From positions 1 through 42,539 of the forward strand of contig JAFTDJ010000070.1 in assembly GCA_017454265.1 (NCBI GenBank): a stretch of 42,539 bases of DNA, written 5' to 3'. Under the pieces are notes generated by a model. It did not search any database, had not been told where the DNA came from, and worked only from the letters and a program-made list of their open reading frames with translations. Positions 19,870 through 28,272 of this stretch are shown one piece after another (position 1 is the first letter of the stretch; each line of letters opens with the position of its first letter). The position numbers were made by a program, and so were the translations under genes. The stretch comes from Bacteroidales bacterium (GTDB taxonomy: Bacteria; Bacteroidota; Bacteroidia; Bacteroidales; UBA932).

Positions 19870-22767
19870 ATGCAACACCCCGCAACCATACTGTTGATTT
19901 CCATAGCTTCCCTTGCACTGGCAGCGTGCAGCACCGAGCCGGTGCAAGAGCAAGTACAGGCAGAAGAACAGGCGCGTACGCTGGAACTCACGGCGTACGT
20001 GCCCGCCCCTGCGTCCAAGGTCTCCGTAGCCCCAAGCGGCAAGGTTACCTGGAGCAGCGGCGACGAGATTGCAGTGTACAATACCTCCGGAAAGAAGTTC
20101 CGCGCCACCCTAAGCAGCGGCGCCGGCACCTCCGAGGGGCATTTCACCTGCACCTTCACAGGAGATCCCGGTACGGTTGCGGTCTATCCCTACAGTCTTG
20201 CAGGTGAAGAACCGGGCACGGTGACCTTGCCCTGGATGAGCGAGCGCAGCGACGATACTCCCGCCCTCATGGCCTCTGAATTCAGCGTCTCCGGCACATC
20301 CGTAGAGCCCCTGATGTTCAAGCACATAGCTCCTGTCATAGACTTCACCCTGCACGACATCCCCGCCTACGCACGCGCCCTGGTACTGCGGGCCGGCGGA
20401 GGGCGTATCTGCGGCGACTTTTCATTCAACACATCTACCCTCGGTCCCGTGCAGACGGAGAACGTGGAATCTTCCAGGATAATCACCTTTCCCTGCGGGG
20501 AGGGTTACGGCACTGACTTGCATTTCCGCCTCGCCCTTCCCGCCGGGGATTATTCCAAGCTGTCGATTGGCCTTATAGACGGCGACGAGTCCCCCATCGA
20601 GGGGCTCGAGGCCCTGAGCATCAGCTCAGACTGCCTGCAGTTGTCTGCAAAGGATTATCTGGTAATGCCGGCAGTTGACGTACGAAGCAAATGCGCCCGC
20701 CGTGCAGACCTGCGCAAGGTAGAGGGCATCTACTGGGCGGCCGGCAACCTGATTGCAGAGGCCGGGGGCAAGACCTCAGACGGCTTCCAGACCGGCTGGC
20801 GCATTGCCGACGAGCAGTACGAGTACCTTGGCTGCTTAACAGTAGGCACCAGCACCACTGCAACTTACACCCAGACCGCCGCCTCGTTCGACCGCTTCAA
20901 CTGGGGCGGGCTGGCCGGTGATGCCTGGCTGCCGGACGCGGGCTATATGCTGCCTACGACCGCCAAGTACAGCATCTCCGGCCGCATCTTCTCCGTCTCA
21001 GAGGGCGACTCAGAGGCATTGGATGCGGCGCAGGTGAGCGGTGACGCCCGTTTTGCCGCGCCTGTCGGCGGCTCCCTCGCCACCGGCTCCACACTCCACG
21101 GAGACGTGGCTTTCTGGGCCAGCAGGGGGCAGTACCGTATGCCGGAGGCGGCGGAGATCGTAACCCTGCGGGCCGGCGAGACCACAACGGCGGCCAGCGG
21201 AAAGGCCGGCTACGTATCCGTGGGCGGCAACCGCATCTACGGCATACTGCTCACCAGCACCCCTTCCTGGGAAGAATCTACGCTCAATACTACGGCTGCG
21301 GCGCTTACGGCCGCAGACCTCGAGAGCGGACTGTTCCTGCCCAAGGCGGGCCGCGGCCGCTTTGTAGACGGTACCGCCACCATCAACTATGTAAACGGCC
21401 AGGGCTATTACCGCAGCGGCACTTTCTCCGGCCTTAACCTTACAGACTACCCCAACTGCGACCATTCAACCACGATACTGGGCTTCCGTGCCGGAAACAA
21501 ATGCGACTACGGTTACAGCATACACCTCAACTCGGACGTCTCCTGGGGCGTGGGGCATGTACAGAAGTGCCTGCCTGTACGCCCCGTGCTTGCGAGCGCG
21601 GGCAGCGCGCCTGTCCCCGACCCCCTGCCTCAGCCGTCTGCAACATCGCTGCCGGCCTGGAGCGAGGGCTACCTGGACATACACTCCATCAACTCCGGTC
21701 GCGGCGAGTGTACGCTCGTCATAATGCCCGACGGCACTTCTATGATGATTGATGCCGGCGAGTATTACACCACTTCCGAAACTGCCGTGGAGCAGAAGCC
21801 GTCGGCCGCTGTGCGCCCGTTCAAGGTCTATACTGCATACGCAAAATACTTCCTGTCTGCTACCGGACACGACTTTTTGGACTACTTCCTGCTCACGCAC
21901 TACCACATAGACCATATGGGGCAGGTGCGCGGCAGTTACGGCACTTCCGGCAACGGCTACACCCGCAGCGGCGTGATGGCCGTGTACGACGACCTTCCAA
22001 TACTCAAGCTGGTAGACCGATGCGGGCCGGACAACACTCCTGGAACCTCAGATTACAGCGAAGCCGTGTACGAGGAGTTCCGCAAGTTTGCGGAATACCG
22101 CCGCAGCCACGACGGGATGGCGTGGTACCAGATCAACCTCAACGCCTCCGGCAACTATGCCAAGCAATTTGCGCCAAAGTACAACCCTTCCTGCGGCTGT
22201 ACCGTGTACAACGTCAGCGGCAACGGCAAATACTGGAACGGCAGCGGCTTTACCAGCATGAGCGTGAGTGCAGAGAATGCTTGCTGCGCAAGCGTGCTGA
22301 TTTCTTACGGAGACTTCGACTACCTGAATACCGGAGATGTGGGCACACAGTCCGGAATGCTGCAGGAGATTGCATCCGGTTTGGGTAAGGGTGTAGATGC
22401 TATGAAGGCCGGGCATCATATGTACTACAACACTTTCAACGATAGTTGGACAGCAGAGATTCTGCAGCCTCAGGTGACCATTGCGCAAATCTTCGATTCA
22501 GACAAGCCCGGTGACCCGTCCTTCGGGCTGTACCGCCAGTATGGAGACGTCTTCTGCACCAATTTGCATCCCGGCAGGCTGGACAACAGCGTGGAGCTCA
22601 AGGCCGGTACTCCGGTTTCCAACCTTGGCAGCAAGGTGCGCGACTATGGCGGCCACTTCGTCATCCGCGTATCTCCCGGCGGCACTCAGTTCTACGTGTA
22701 CAAACTCCGCGACACCGACTTCTCCTACACCGTAGAAGCCACCTACGGGCCGTATACCTGCAATTAA
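19870..22767 (+). CDS. Fused fimbrillin-like / FISUMP-like / metallo-beta-lactamase lipoprotein (MBL-3)
   Basis: A 965-residue lipoprotein (lipobox LAAC, Cys20) with three parts. The fimbrillin-like part has APASKVSVAPSGKVTWSSGD and EIAVYN. The FISUMP-like part has IYWAAGNLIAE, FNWGGLAGDAWLPDAGYML, DVAFWASRGQYRMPEAAE, ESGLFLPKAGRG and LPVRPV. A Pro/Ala/Ser linker near residues 575-595 joins these to a full MBL domain that starts LPAWSEGYLDIHSINSGRGE. The MBL domain carries HYHIDH at 677-682 and then MKAGHH (one residue different from MKADHH of the others), and ends GPYTCN. The fusion joins, in one chain, modules that are separate in MBL-1, MBL-2 and lipoproteins 1 and 2, which argues that they work on the same target at the cell surface. 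No small peptide precedes it: only 12 nt separate it from the previous gene. Confidence 0.88.
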   Translation: MQHPATILLISIASLALAACSTEPVQEQVQAEEQARTLELTAYVPAPASKVSVAPSGKVTWSSGDEIAVYNTSGKKFRATLSSGAGTSEGHFTCTFTGDPGTVAVYPYSLAGEEPGTVTLPWMSERSDDTPALMASEFSVSGTSVEPLMFKHIAPVIDFTLHDIPAYARALVLRAGGGRICGDFSFNTSTLGPVQTENVESSRIITFPCGEGYGTDLHFRLALPAGDYSKLSIGLIDGDESPIEGLEALSISSDCLQLSAKDYLVMPAVDVRSKCARRADLRKVEGIYWAAGNLIAEAGGKTSDGFQTGWRIADEQYEYLGCLTVGTSTTATYTQTAASFDRFNWGGLAGDAWLPDAGYMLPTTAKYSISGRIFSVSEGDSEALDAAQVSGDARFAAPVGGSLATGSTLHGDVAFWASRGQYRMPEAAEIVTLRAGETTTAASGKAGYVSVGGNRIYGILLTSTPSWEESTLNTTAAALTAADLESGLFLPKAGRGRFVDGTATINYVNGQGYYRSGTFSGLNLTDYPNCDHSTTILGFRAGNKCDYGYSIHLNSDVSWGVGHVQKCLPVRPVLASAGSAPVPDPLPQPSATSLPAWSEGYLDIHSINSGRGECTLVIMPDGTSMMIDAGEYYTTSETAVEQKPSAAVRPFKVYTAYAKYFLSATGHDFLDYFLLTHYHIDHMGQVRGSYGTSGNGYTRSGVMAVYDDLPILKLVDRCGPDNTPGTSDYSEAVYEEFRKFAEYRRSHDGMAWYQINLNASGNYAKQFAPKYNPSCGCTVYNVSGNGKYWNGSGFTSMSVSAENACCASVLISYGDFDYLNTGDVGTQSGMLQEIASGLGKGVDAMKAGHHMYYNTFNDSWTAEILQPQVTIAQIFDSDKPGDPSFGLYRQYGDVFCTNLHPGRLDNSVELKAGTPVSNLGSKVRDYGGHFVIRVSPGGTQFYVYKLRDTDFSYTVEATYGPYTCN

Positions 22768-22788
22768 CCTTCCTTCTTGGATGCACAT

Positions 22789-24888
22789 ATGAGACGATTT
22801 ATTACTTTTTTTGCATCCCTGTTGCTTTGTGCGGTGGTTCTTGCCGGCCAAAATCCGCCAGTCCTTGCTCCTGATGCTCTGCGCTTCGTTCCCAGGGGGC
22901 AGCAGGCACTGAGCGAGTGGGAGTTTTCGCAGGACGGATGCTCCTGGCAGAGCGTCAACGTGCCCCACTGCTGGAATGCCGCCGACGGGCACAGTGCCTC
23001 GTACCGGCGCGGCCAGGGCATTTACCGCACAGACATCAGTATACGCAATGCTGCAGCACGGTCGTACCTTATCTTCGAGGGTGCCGCCCAGGCCGCAAAA
23101 GTGTATGTAAATGACGCCTTAGCGTGTGAGCACAAGGGTGGCTACACAGCCTTCGCCGTGAATCTGAGCAACCGTGTGCATAAGGGCCGCAACCCGGTAC
23201 AGGTCCTTTGCGACAATACAGAAGACCTTGAGCTTATACCGGTAAGCTCCGACTTCAACAAAAACGGCGGCCTGCATAACCCGGTATGGCTCTTCCAGCC
23301 TGCTGGCGTGCACTTCAGTCCCATGCACTACGGCCTGTACCGCATGCATGTAAGCCAGACTTCGGTCAGCGATACGCTTGCTTGCGCCCGCGTGCAGGCG
23401 TTCGTGGTGGGCCGGGCGCCCGTGACTCTAAGGGTCCGGGATGCTGCAGGACGCATTGTCCACCGGGACACCCGCACTGCGAATGGGGAATACGACGTCT
23501 CTTTCAGCCTGGCCTCGCCGCACTTGTGGCAGGGCCTGGACGATCCTTACCTGTACACGGTGGAGCTCTGTGTCGGCACTGACCGCGCCGTGGCTGAGAT
23601 TGGCTTCCGCTGGTTTTCCGTCAGCCGCGACGGCGGATTTTTCCTCAACGGCCGGAGTTATCCTCTGCGGGGCGTCTGCATGCACCAGGACCTGGACGGC
23701 AAGGCCTCTGCACTCTCGTACGAGGATTACGATGCCGATTATGCCACCGTGCGCGAGCTGGGATGCAACTTCCTGCGACTCGCCCATTATCCGCACAACG
23801 ACTACGCCTTCCGCCTCTGTGACCACCTCGGAATAGTGGTGCAGACGGAGATTCCCTGGGTGAACGTGTGCGGCAGGCGCGCTGCTGAGGCCTATTTCCA
23901 AAATATCCACAGCCAGATGCGAGAGATGATAACGAACCTCTACAACCATCCGTCCATTGTATTCTGGGGAATGTGGAACGAGCTTGACCGCTGGGGTAAT
24001 AAAGAAGAGCTCCAGGGGCCGCTGGACGAGGCTCGCGTGGTATCCGAGACAGCCCGCCTGTACCGCTACGCCAAGTCGTTGGACGCGCAGCGGCTTGTGG
24101 GACTGACCGACGATTCCGTCTTTAAACGGGACGGTTACACGGGGCTCCGGGCCGACTTCTACTCCGAGAACCGCTACTACGGCTGGTACTACAACTACGG
24201 CGACTTCTCCGGCATCACGGGGGCGATGGAGAAGGTGCGAAGCATGATGGGCCCGGCCAATATTTCCGAGTACGGGGTAGGCGTGAACCCCTTCTGTCAT
24301 ACCTGGAACGAGGAAGATATTAGCCGCTATCCCGACGACGCCCGGCACGTTGAGGAGTACGGCAACCTGTTCCACGAGTCGCATGCCGCGCAGATAGCCC
24401 GAATGCCATGGCTCAATTTTACCTCGGTATGGGTGCTGTTCGACTTTCCCGTAGCCAGCCGCATGGAGGGCTACATGGACAGTTCCGACGGCATAACTTA
24501 TACCGAGAACCCCGACCGCTTGTACATAAACGACAAGGGGCTCGTAACGCGCGACCGCAAGACCAGCAAAGACACTTTCTACTTGTATAAGGCATGGTGG
24601 AACCGCTCCGAAGAGACGGTCTATATTGCAGGCCGCAGGCTCCTCAAGCGCCCGGCCGGCCGCGAGTTTACGCTTACTGTGTATTCCAACGCCCCGTCGC
24701 TCCGGCTGCTACAGGACGGAGTTGCGGTAGGCGCGCTCAACTCAAGCGGCGAACCCACGGGAGTTGTATGGAAGTTCCACGGCCTCAGCATTCCGCAGGG
24801 CGGCTCCGAGTTCACCGTAGTGTCCCCCTCAGGCCGCAGCGACTCAGTCCGGTTTGAGGCTATAGTTTTTGCGCGAGGTCGAATTTAA
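22789..24888 (+). CDS. Glycoside hydrolase family 2 (beta-galactosidase-like)
   Basis: A 699-residue exported glycosidase. The ATG at 22789 gives a signal peptide (MRRFITFFASLLLCAVVLAG); an in-frame TTG lies four codons upstream. A sugar-binding jelly-roll domain is followed by an immunoglobulin-like domain and a TIM barrel, with GFRWFSVSRDGGFFLNGRSY, LRLAHYPHND, LGIVVQTEIPWVN and HPSIVFWGMWNELD. The predicted acid/base is Glu398 in WNE and the nucleophile is Glu494 in NISEYG. Family 2 contains galactosidases, mannosidases and glucuronidases, so the exact sugar is uncertain. It is the last gene of the sigma/FecR locus, 21 nt after the fused MBL lipoprotein, and the only recognisable carbohydrate enzyme in it. 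Confidence 0.93.
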   Translation: MRRFITFFASLLLCAVVLAGQNPPVLAPDALRFVPRGQQALSEWEFSQDGCSWQSVNVPHCWNAADGHSASYRRGQGIYRTDISIRNAAARSYLIFEGAAQAAKVYVNDALACEHKGGYTAFAVNLSNRVHKGRNPVQVLCDNTEDLELIPVSSDFNKNGGLHNPVWLFQPAGVHFSPMHYGLYRMHVSQTSVSDTLACARVQAFVVGRAPVTLRVRDAAGRIVHRDTRTANGEYDVSFSLASPHLWQGLDDPYLYTVELCVGTDRAVAEIGFRWFSVSRDGGFFLNGRSYPLRGVCMHQDLDGKASALSYEDYDADYATVRELGCNFLRLAHYPHNDYAFRLCDHLGIVVQTEIPWVNVCGRRAAEAYFQNIHSQMREMITNLYNHPSIVFWGMWNELDRWGNKEELQGPLDEARVVSETARLYRYAKSLDAQRLVGLTDDSVFKRDGYTGLRADFYSENRYYGWYYNYGDFSGITGAMEKVRSMMGPANISEYGVGVNPFCHTWNEEDISRYPDDARHVEEYGNLFHESHAAQIARMPWLNFTSVWVLFDFPVASRMEGYMDSSDGITYTENPDRLYINDKGLVTRDRKTSKDTFYLYKAWWNRSEETVYIAGRRLLKRPAGREFTLTVYSNAPSLRLLQDGVAVGALNSSGEPTGVVWKFHGLSIPQGGSEFTVVSPSGRSDSVRFEAIVFARGRI

Positions 24889-25002
24889 TGGCTCCTGCCT
24901 CGCGCATTGATTATGCCTCCCAGTGCTACCAGGCAGCGATTAGCTGTACAAGGCAGGCACTTTATATTTCGACCACGTACGTTATTACAAATCGCAGGCG
25001 CC

Positions 25003-25033
25003 TTTGTTTTTGTGATTGGAAACACTATATTTG
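25003..25033 (+). promoter_or_regulatory. Canonical Bacteroidetes promoter of the protease/SusCD locus
   Basis: TTTG at 25003-25006 and TATATTTG at 25026-25033 are separated by 19 nt, an excellent match to the housekeeping TTTG-N19-TAnnTTTG promoter. The ATG is 38 nt downstream. AGGAGG at 25062-25067, four bases before that ATG, is a full Shine-Dalgarno sequence, which is unusual in this phylum. The rest of the 183-nt gap after the GH2 gene shows no convincing terminator. Confidence 0.8.
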
Positions 25034-25071
25034 CAAAAGTAGTGTAGTAATTACAAAAAACAGGAGGTACC

Positions 25072-28000
25072 ATGAGAAGAAGTATTTTGTTCTTCGCGGC
25101 CGTGTCGTTAATTGTCCCGACGGCCCTTTTTTCGCAGGAATCACCACGCTGGCTCAGGCAGAGCGCTATCTCTCCGGACGGCAAGACAGTGGCGTTCAGC
25201 TATCAAGGAGACATATTCACTGTGAGCTCACAGGGCGGCGAGGCCAGGCAGATAACCAGTTCCGCTGCATACGAGGGCAATCCGCTATGGAGCAAGGACG
25301 GAAGCAAGCTTGTATTCACTTCCTTCAGGGAAGGCTCCAAGGATATATGGGTCGCACCCGCTGGAGGCGGCACCCCGTTGCGTCTCACCACCTACCAGGG
25401 TGCGGAGACCCCTCTTGCCACCGGCAATGACGGATTTGTATATTTTGCGTCCAACATCCAGCCCTCCGCCGAGTCCTCTGCCTTCCCCGGCACCACCCAG
25501 CTGTACAAGGTGAGCCTCGAGGGCGGGCGTGAGAAAATGGTGGCGTCCGTCAGTTTCTCCAACATGTGCTTCACCTCCGACGGCACCATACTGTACGAGG
25601 ACTACAAGGGCTACGAAGACCCTCTACGTAAGCATCATACATCCTCCGTTACACGTGATATATGGCGTTACAACAGCGCCGAAGGCAGCTTCAGCCGCAT
25701 TACCAAGTTCAAGGGCGAAGACCGCAACCCCGTGGCGGCCCCGGACGGAAAGTCATTCTACTACCTCAGCGAGCAGGCCGGAAGCTTCAACATATGGAAG
25801 GCCTCCGCAGACGGTTCCGGCGAGCCCGTGCAGGTATCTTTCATGGAAAAGCACCCCGTCAGGTACCTGAGCATCTCCGACGACGGCCTGATGCTGTTCT
25901 CATGGAACGGAGACCTGTACACCTTCAGGGAGGGCGGTCAGCCGGAGAAACTGAATATCAGCGTAACCAAAGACAAGACCGTAAAAGACAAGGTGCGCAG
26001 GAGCGTTAACTTCGGCGCAACCGGAATCGCACCTTCCCCCAACGGCAAAGAAATCGCAATCGAGTCCAGAGGCGACATATTCGTAACCTCCATAGACAAC
26101 AAGACAACCCGCAGGATTACCTGCACGCCCGAACGCGAAAGGGGCCTGAGCTTCTCTCCCGACGGCCGCGAGCTCTACTATGCAGCGGAGCGCGACGGGC
26201 ACTGGGGCATCTGGAAGACCAGCCTCGGTTCAAAGGAAGACAAGTATTTCACCTACACCTTCAATTTCAAGGAAGAAAGGGTAACGGCTCCCGGAGTCAC
26301 CTGCTTCGGGCCATCAGTATCCCCCGACGGAAAATACCTTGCATTCTTCAAGGACCGCACGGACATCGTGGTAAAGGACCTCAAATCTGGGAAGGAAAAG
26401 ACTGTCCTTACAAACGCCCTCTACTCATACAGGGACGGAGACCTGGGCTTCGAGTGGAGTCCCGACAGCCGCTACATACTCAGCGATTACCAGGCAAACG
26501 GCGGCTGGAACAACTCCGACGTAGCCCTGATAGAGGTTGAAAGCGGAAAAATCACGAACCTCACCCGCAGCGGCTATTCCGACGGAGGCTTCCGCTGGGC
26601 GCTCGGCGGCAAGGCCATGACCTGGACATCAGACAAGGCCGGCTTCCGCAGCCACGGCAGCTGGGGCGCGGAAAGCGATGTATATATTATGTTCTTCGAC
26701 GGAGAGGCTTACTACAAGTTCACCCGCGACAAAGAAGAAGATGACATAGAAAAACTGCTTAAGGAAGACGACAAGAAGGCAAAGAAGCAGGAAGCCAAAG
26801 ATAGCGTGAAAGCAGAAAAAGGCAAGGTGGACAAACTTGTGCTGGACCTGGACGGCAGGGAAGACCGCATCATCCGCCTTACCGGAGCCTCCGGACGGCT
26901 AAGGGATCACTTCCTCACCGCAGACGGCTCCAAGCTGCTTTACATCCAGAGACTGGAAAAGGGCTTCGACCTCTGCCAGCTGGATATCAAGAGCCGCAGC
27001 GTCAAGGTGATTGAAAAAGGAGTGAGCGGCAGCTTTGTACCATCCAAGGACGGAAAAACCGTATTCCTGATGGGCGCAATGAGTATAAAGAGCCTGGATC
27101 CCGCCACCGGCAAAGGAAAAAGCATAAGCTTCTCCGACGACTATGACTACTACCCCGCCGCGGAACGCAGCTACATTCTGGGCCATGCCTGGAAACAGGT
27201 GAAGGAGAAGTTCTACGATCCAGAAATCCACGGCATAGACTGGGACGGCTTCTATGCAAATTATGCTGAGTTCCTTCCCTACATAAACAACAATTACGAC
27301 TTCACCGAGCTGCTCTCGGAGATGTTGGGCGAACTCAACGCCTCCCATACCGGAGCCCGCTACCGCACCCTCTCCAGCGTGAATCTCGGTTTCCTGGGAG
27401 TCCTTTACGACCAGGGCTATACCGGAGAAGGCCTGAAAATCAAGGAAATACTCCCCGGCAGCGTGCTGGCCATGGTCAAGCCGGACCTTAAAGAAGGCGA
27501 CATCATCACATCCGTGGACGGAGTGAAGATTGAAGCCGGGACAGCCTGGTACGAGGCCCTCAACTACAAGGGCGGCAAAAAGACCGTACTCGTGATACGA
27601 AGCGGCAACAAAGAGAGCAAGGTCACGGTAAAGCCCGTATCATCAGACAGCGAAGGCCTGTACAAACGCTGGATACGCCGTAACGAGAAAATGGTGGAGA
27701 GGCTTTCCGGCGGCCGCGTGGGCTACGTACACGTGAAAGGAATGAATTCTGAGAGTTTCCGCGAGGTATATTCGGCCGCCCTCGGCAAATACAGGACCTG
27801 CGAGGCTCTCATCGTAGATACCCGTCACAACGGAGGAGGCTGGCTGCACGACGACCTGGCCACCTTCCTGAGCGGCAAGCCCTACATAGACTTCGTACCA
27901 CGCGGCCAGTACATCGGCACGGAGCCGTACAGCAAGTGGAACAAGCCCTCTTGCGTAATAATGGGCGAAGACAACTATTCCGACGCTTCCGGATTCCCGT

Positions 28001-28272
28001 TCGTTTACAAACAGCTCGGCATAGGCAAACTCATAGGAGCACCTGTTCCCGGCACCATGACCGCCGTCTGGTGGGAAAACCAGATAGATCCTACAATTGT
28101 ATTCGGTATTCCTGAAGTAACATCCGTAAGCCGTGCCGACGGCAGCATCCTCGAGAACCAGGAAATCGAACCGGACATCCTCGTTTTCAATGATCCCGCT
28201 TCCGAAATAAAAGGTGAAGACAGGCAGATAGAAGCCGCTGTGGCGGAAATGCTTAAACAACTGGAAAAGTAA
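25072..28272 (+). CDS. Tricorn-like S41-family protease
   Basis: A 1066-residue exported protease (signal peptide MRRSILFFAAVSLIVPTALFS-QE). The first half consists of WD40/TolB-like propeller repeats with recurrent S-P-D-G-K/R motifs (AISPDGKTVAF, LSFSPDGRELYYA, GPSVSPDGKYLAF). A highly charged Lys/Glu/Asp linker lies near residues 555-590. A second set of blades is followed by a PDZ domain (about 775-865, GLKIKEILPGS, EGDIITSVDGVKI). The C-terminal peptidase domain has IVDTRHNGGGW and the nucleophile region DNYSDASGF, with Ser970 followed by Asp971 as in tricorn. It probably degrades peptides in the periplasm or at the surface. Its TAA is followed directly by the SusC ATG, so the protease and transporter are co-expressed. 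Confidence 0.93.
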   Translation: MRRSILFFAAVSLIVPTALFSQESPRWLRQSAISPDGKTVAFSYQGDIFTVSSQGGEARQITSSAAYEGNPLWSKDGSKLVFTSFREGSKDIWVAPAGGGTPLRLTTYQGAETPLATGNDGFVYFASNIQPSAESSAFPGTTQLYKVSLEGGREKMVASVSFSNMCFTSDGTILYEDYKGYEDPLRKHHTSSVTRDIWRYNSAEGSFSRITKFKGEDRNPVAAPDGKSFYYLSEQAGSFNIWKASADGSGEPVQVSFMEKHPVRYLSISDDGLMLFSWNGDLYTFREGGQPEKLNISVTKDKTVKDKVRRSVNFGATGIAPSPNGKEIAIESRGDIFVTSIDNKTTRRITCTPERERGLSFSPDGRELYYAAERDGHWGIWKTSLGSKEDKYFTYTFNFKEERVTAPGVTCFGPSVSPDGKYLAFFKDRTDIVVKDLKSGKEKTVLTNALYSYRDGDLGFEWSPDSRYILSDYQANGGWNNSDVALIEVESGKITNLTRSGYSDGGFRWALGGKAMTWTSDKAGFRSHGSWGAESDVYIMFFDGEAYYKFTRDKEEDDIEKLLKEDDKKAKKQEAKDSVKAEKGKVDKLVLDLDGREDRIIRLTGASGRLRDHFLTADGSKLLYIQRLEKGFDLCQLDIKSRSVKVIEKGVSGSFVPSKDGKTVFLMGAMSIKSLDPATGKGKSISFSDDYDYYPAAERSYILGHAWKQVKEKFYDPEIHGIDWDGFYANYAEFLPYINNNYDFTELLSEMLGELNASHTGARYRTLSSVNLGFLGVLYDQGYTGEGLKIKEILPGSVLAMVKPDLKEGDIITSVDGVKIEAGTAWYEALNYKGGKKTVLVIRSGNKESKVTVKPVSSDSEGLYKRWIRRNEKMVERLSGGRVGYVHVKGMNSESFREVYSAALGKYRTCEALIVDTRHNGGGWLHDDLATFLSGKPYIDFVPRGQYIGTEPYSKWNKPSCVIMGEDNYSDASGFPFVYKQLGIGKLIGAPVPGTMTAVWWENQIDPTIVFGIPEVTSVSRADGSILENQEIEPDILVFNDPASEIKGEDRQIEAAVAEMLKQLEK

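Noticed and set aside
16167-22767. Possible diversity-generating retroelement acting on the FISUMP-like (C-type-lectin-like) domains
   Set aside because: Such domains are known targets, but no reverse transcriptase, accessory protein or template repeat was found in the window, and the paralogues differ along their whole length and not only at adenines near the 3' end.
4803-24888. Secretion machinery or chaperone-usher-like fimbrial operon
   Set aside because: Despite fimbrillin-like domains there is no Mfa/Fim anchor or tip set and no protease of the fimbrial pathway; the SusC/SusD/FecR head fits a nutrient or signalling locus better.
24889-25071. A terminator or small gene between GH2 and the protease
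   Set aside because: Only a weak CTGCCT/AGGCAG pairing with a long loop was seen, without a T-run; the short frame that crosses the gap overlaps the protease start and looks like noise.
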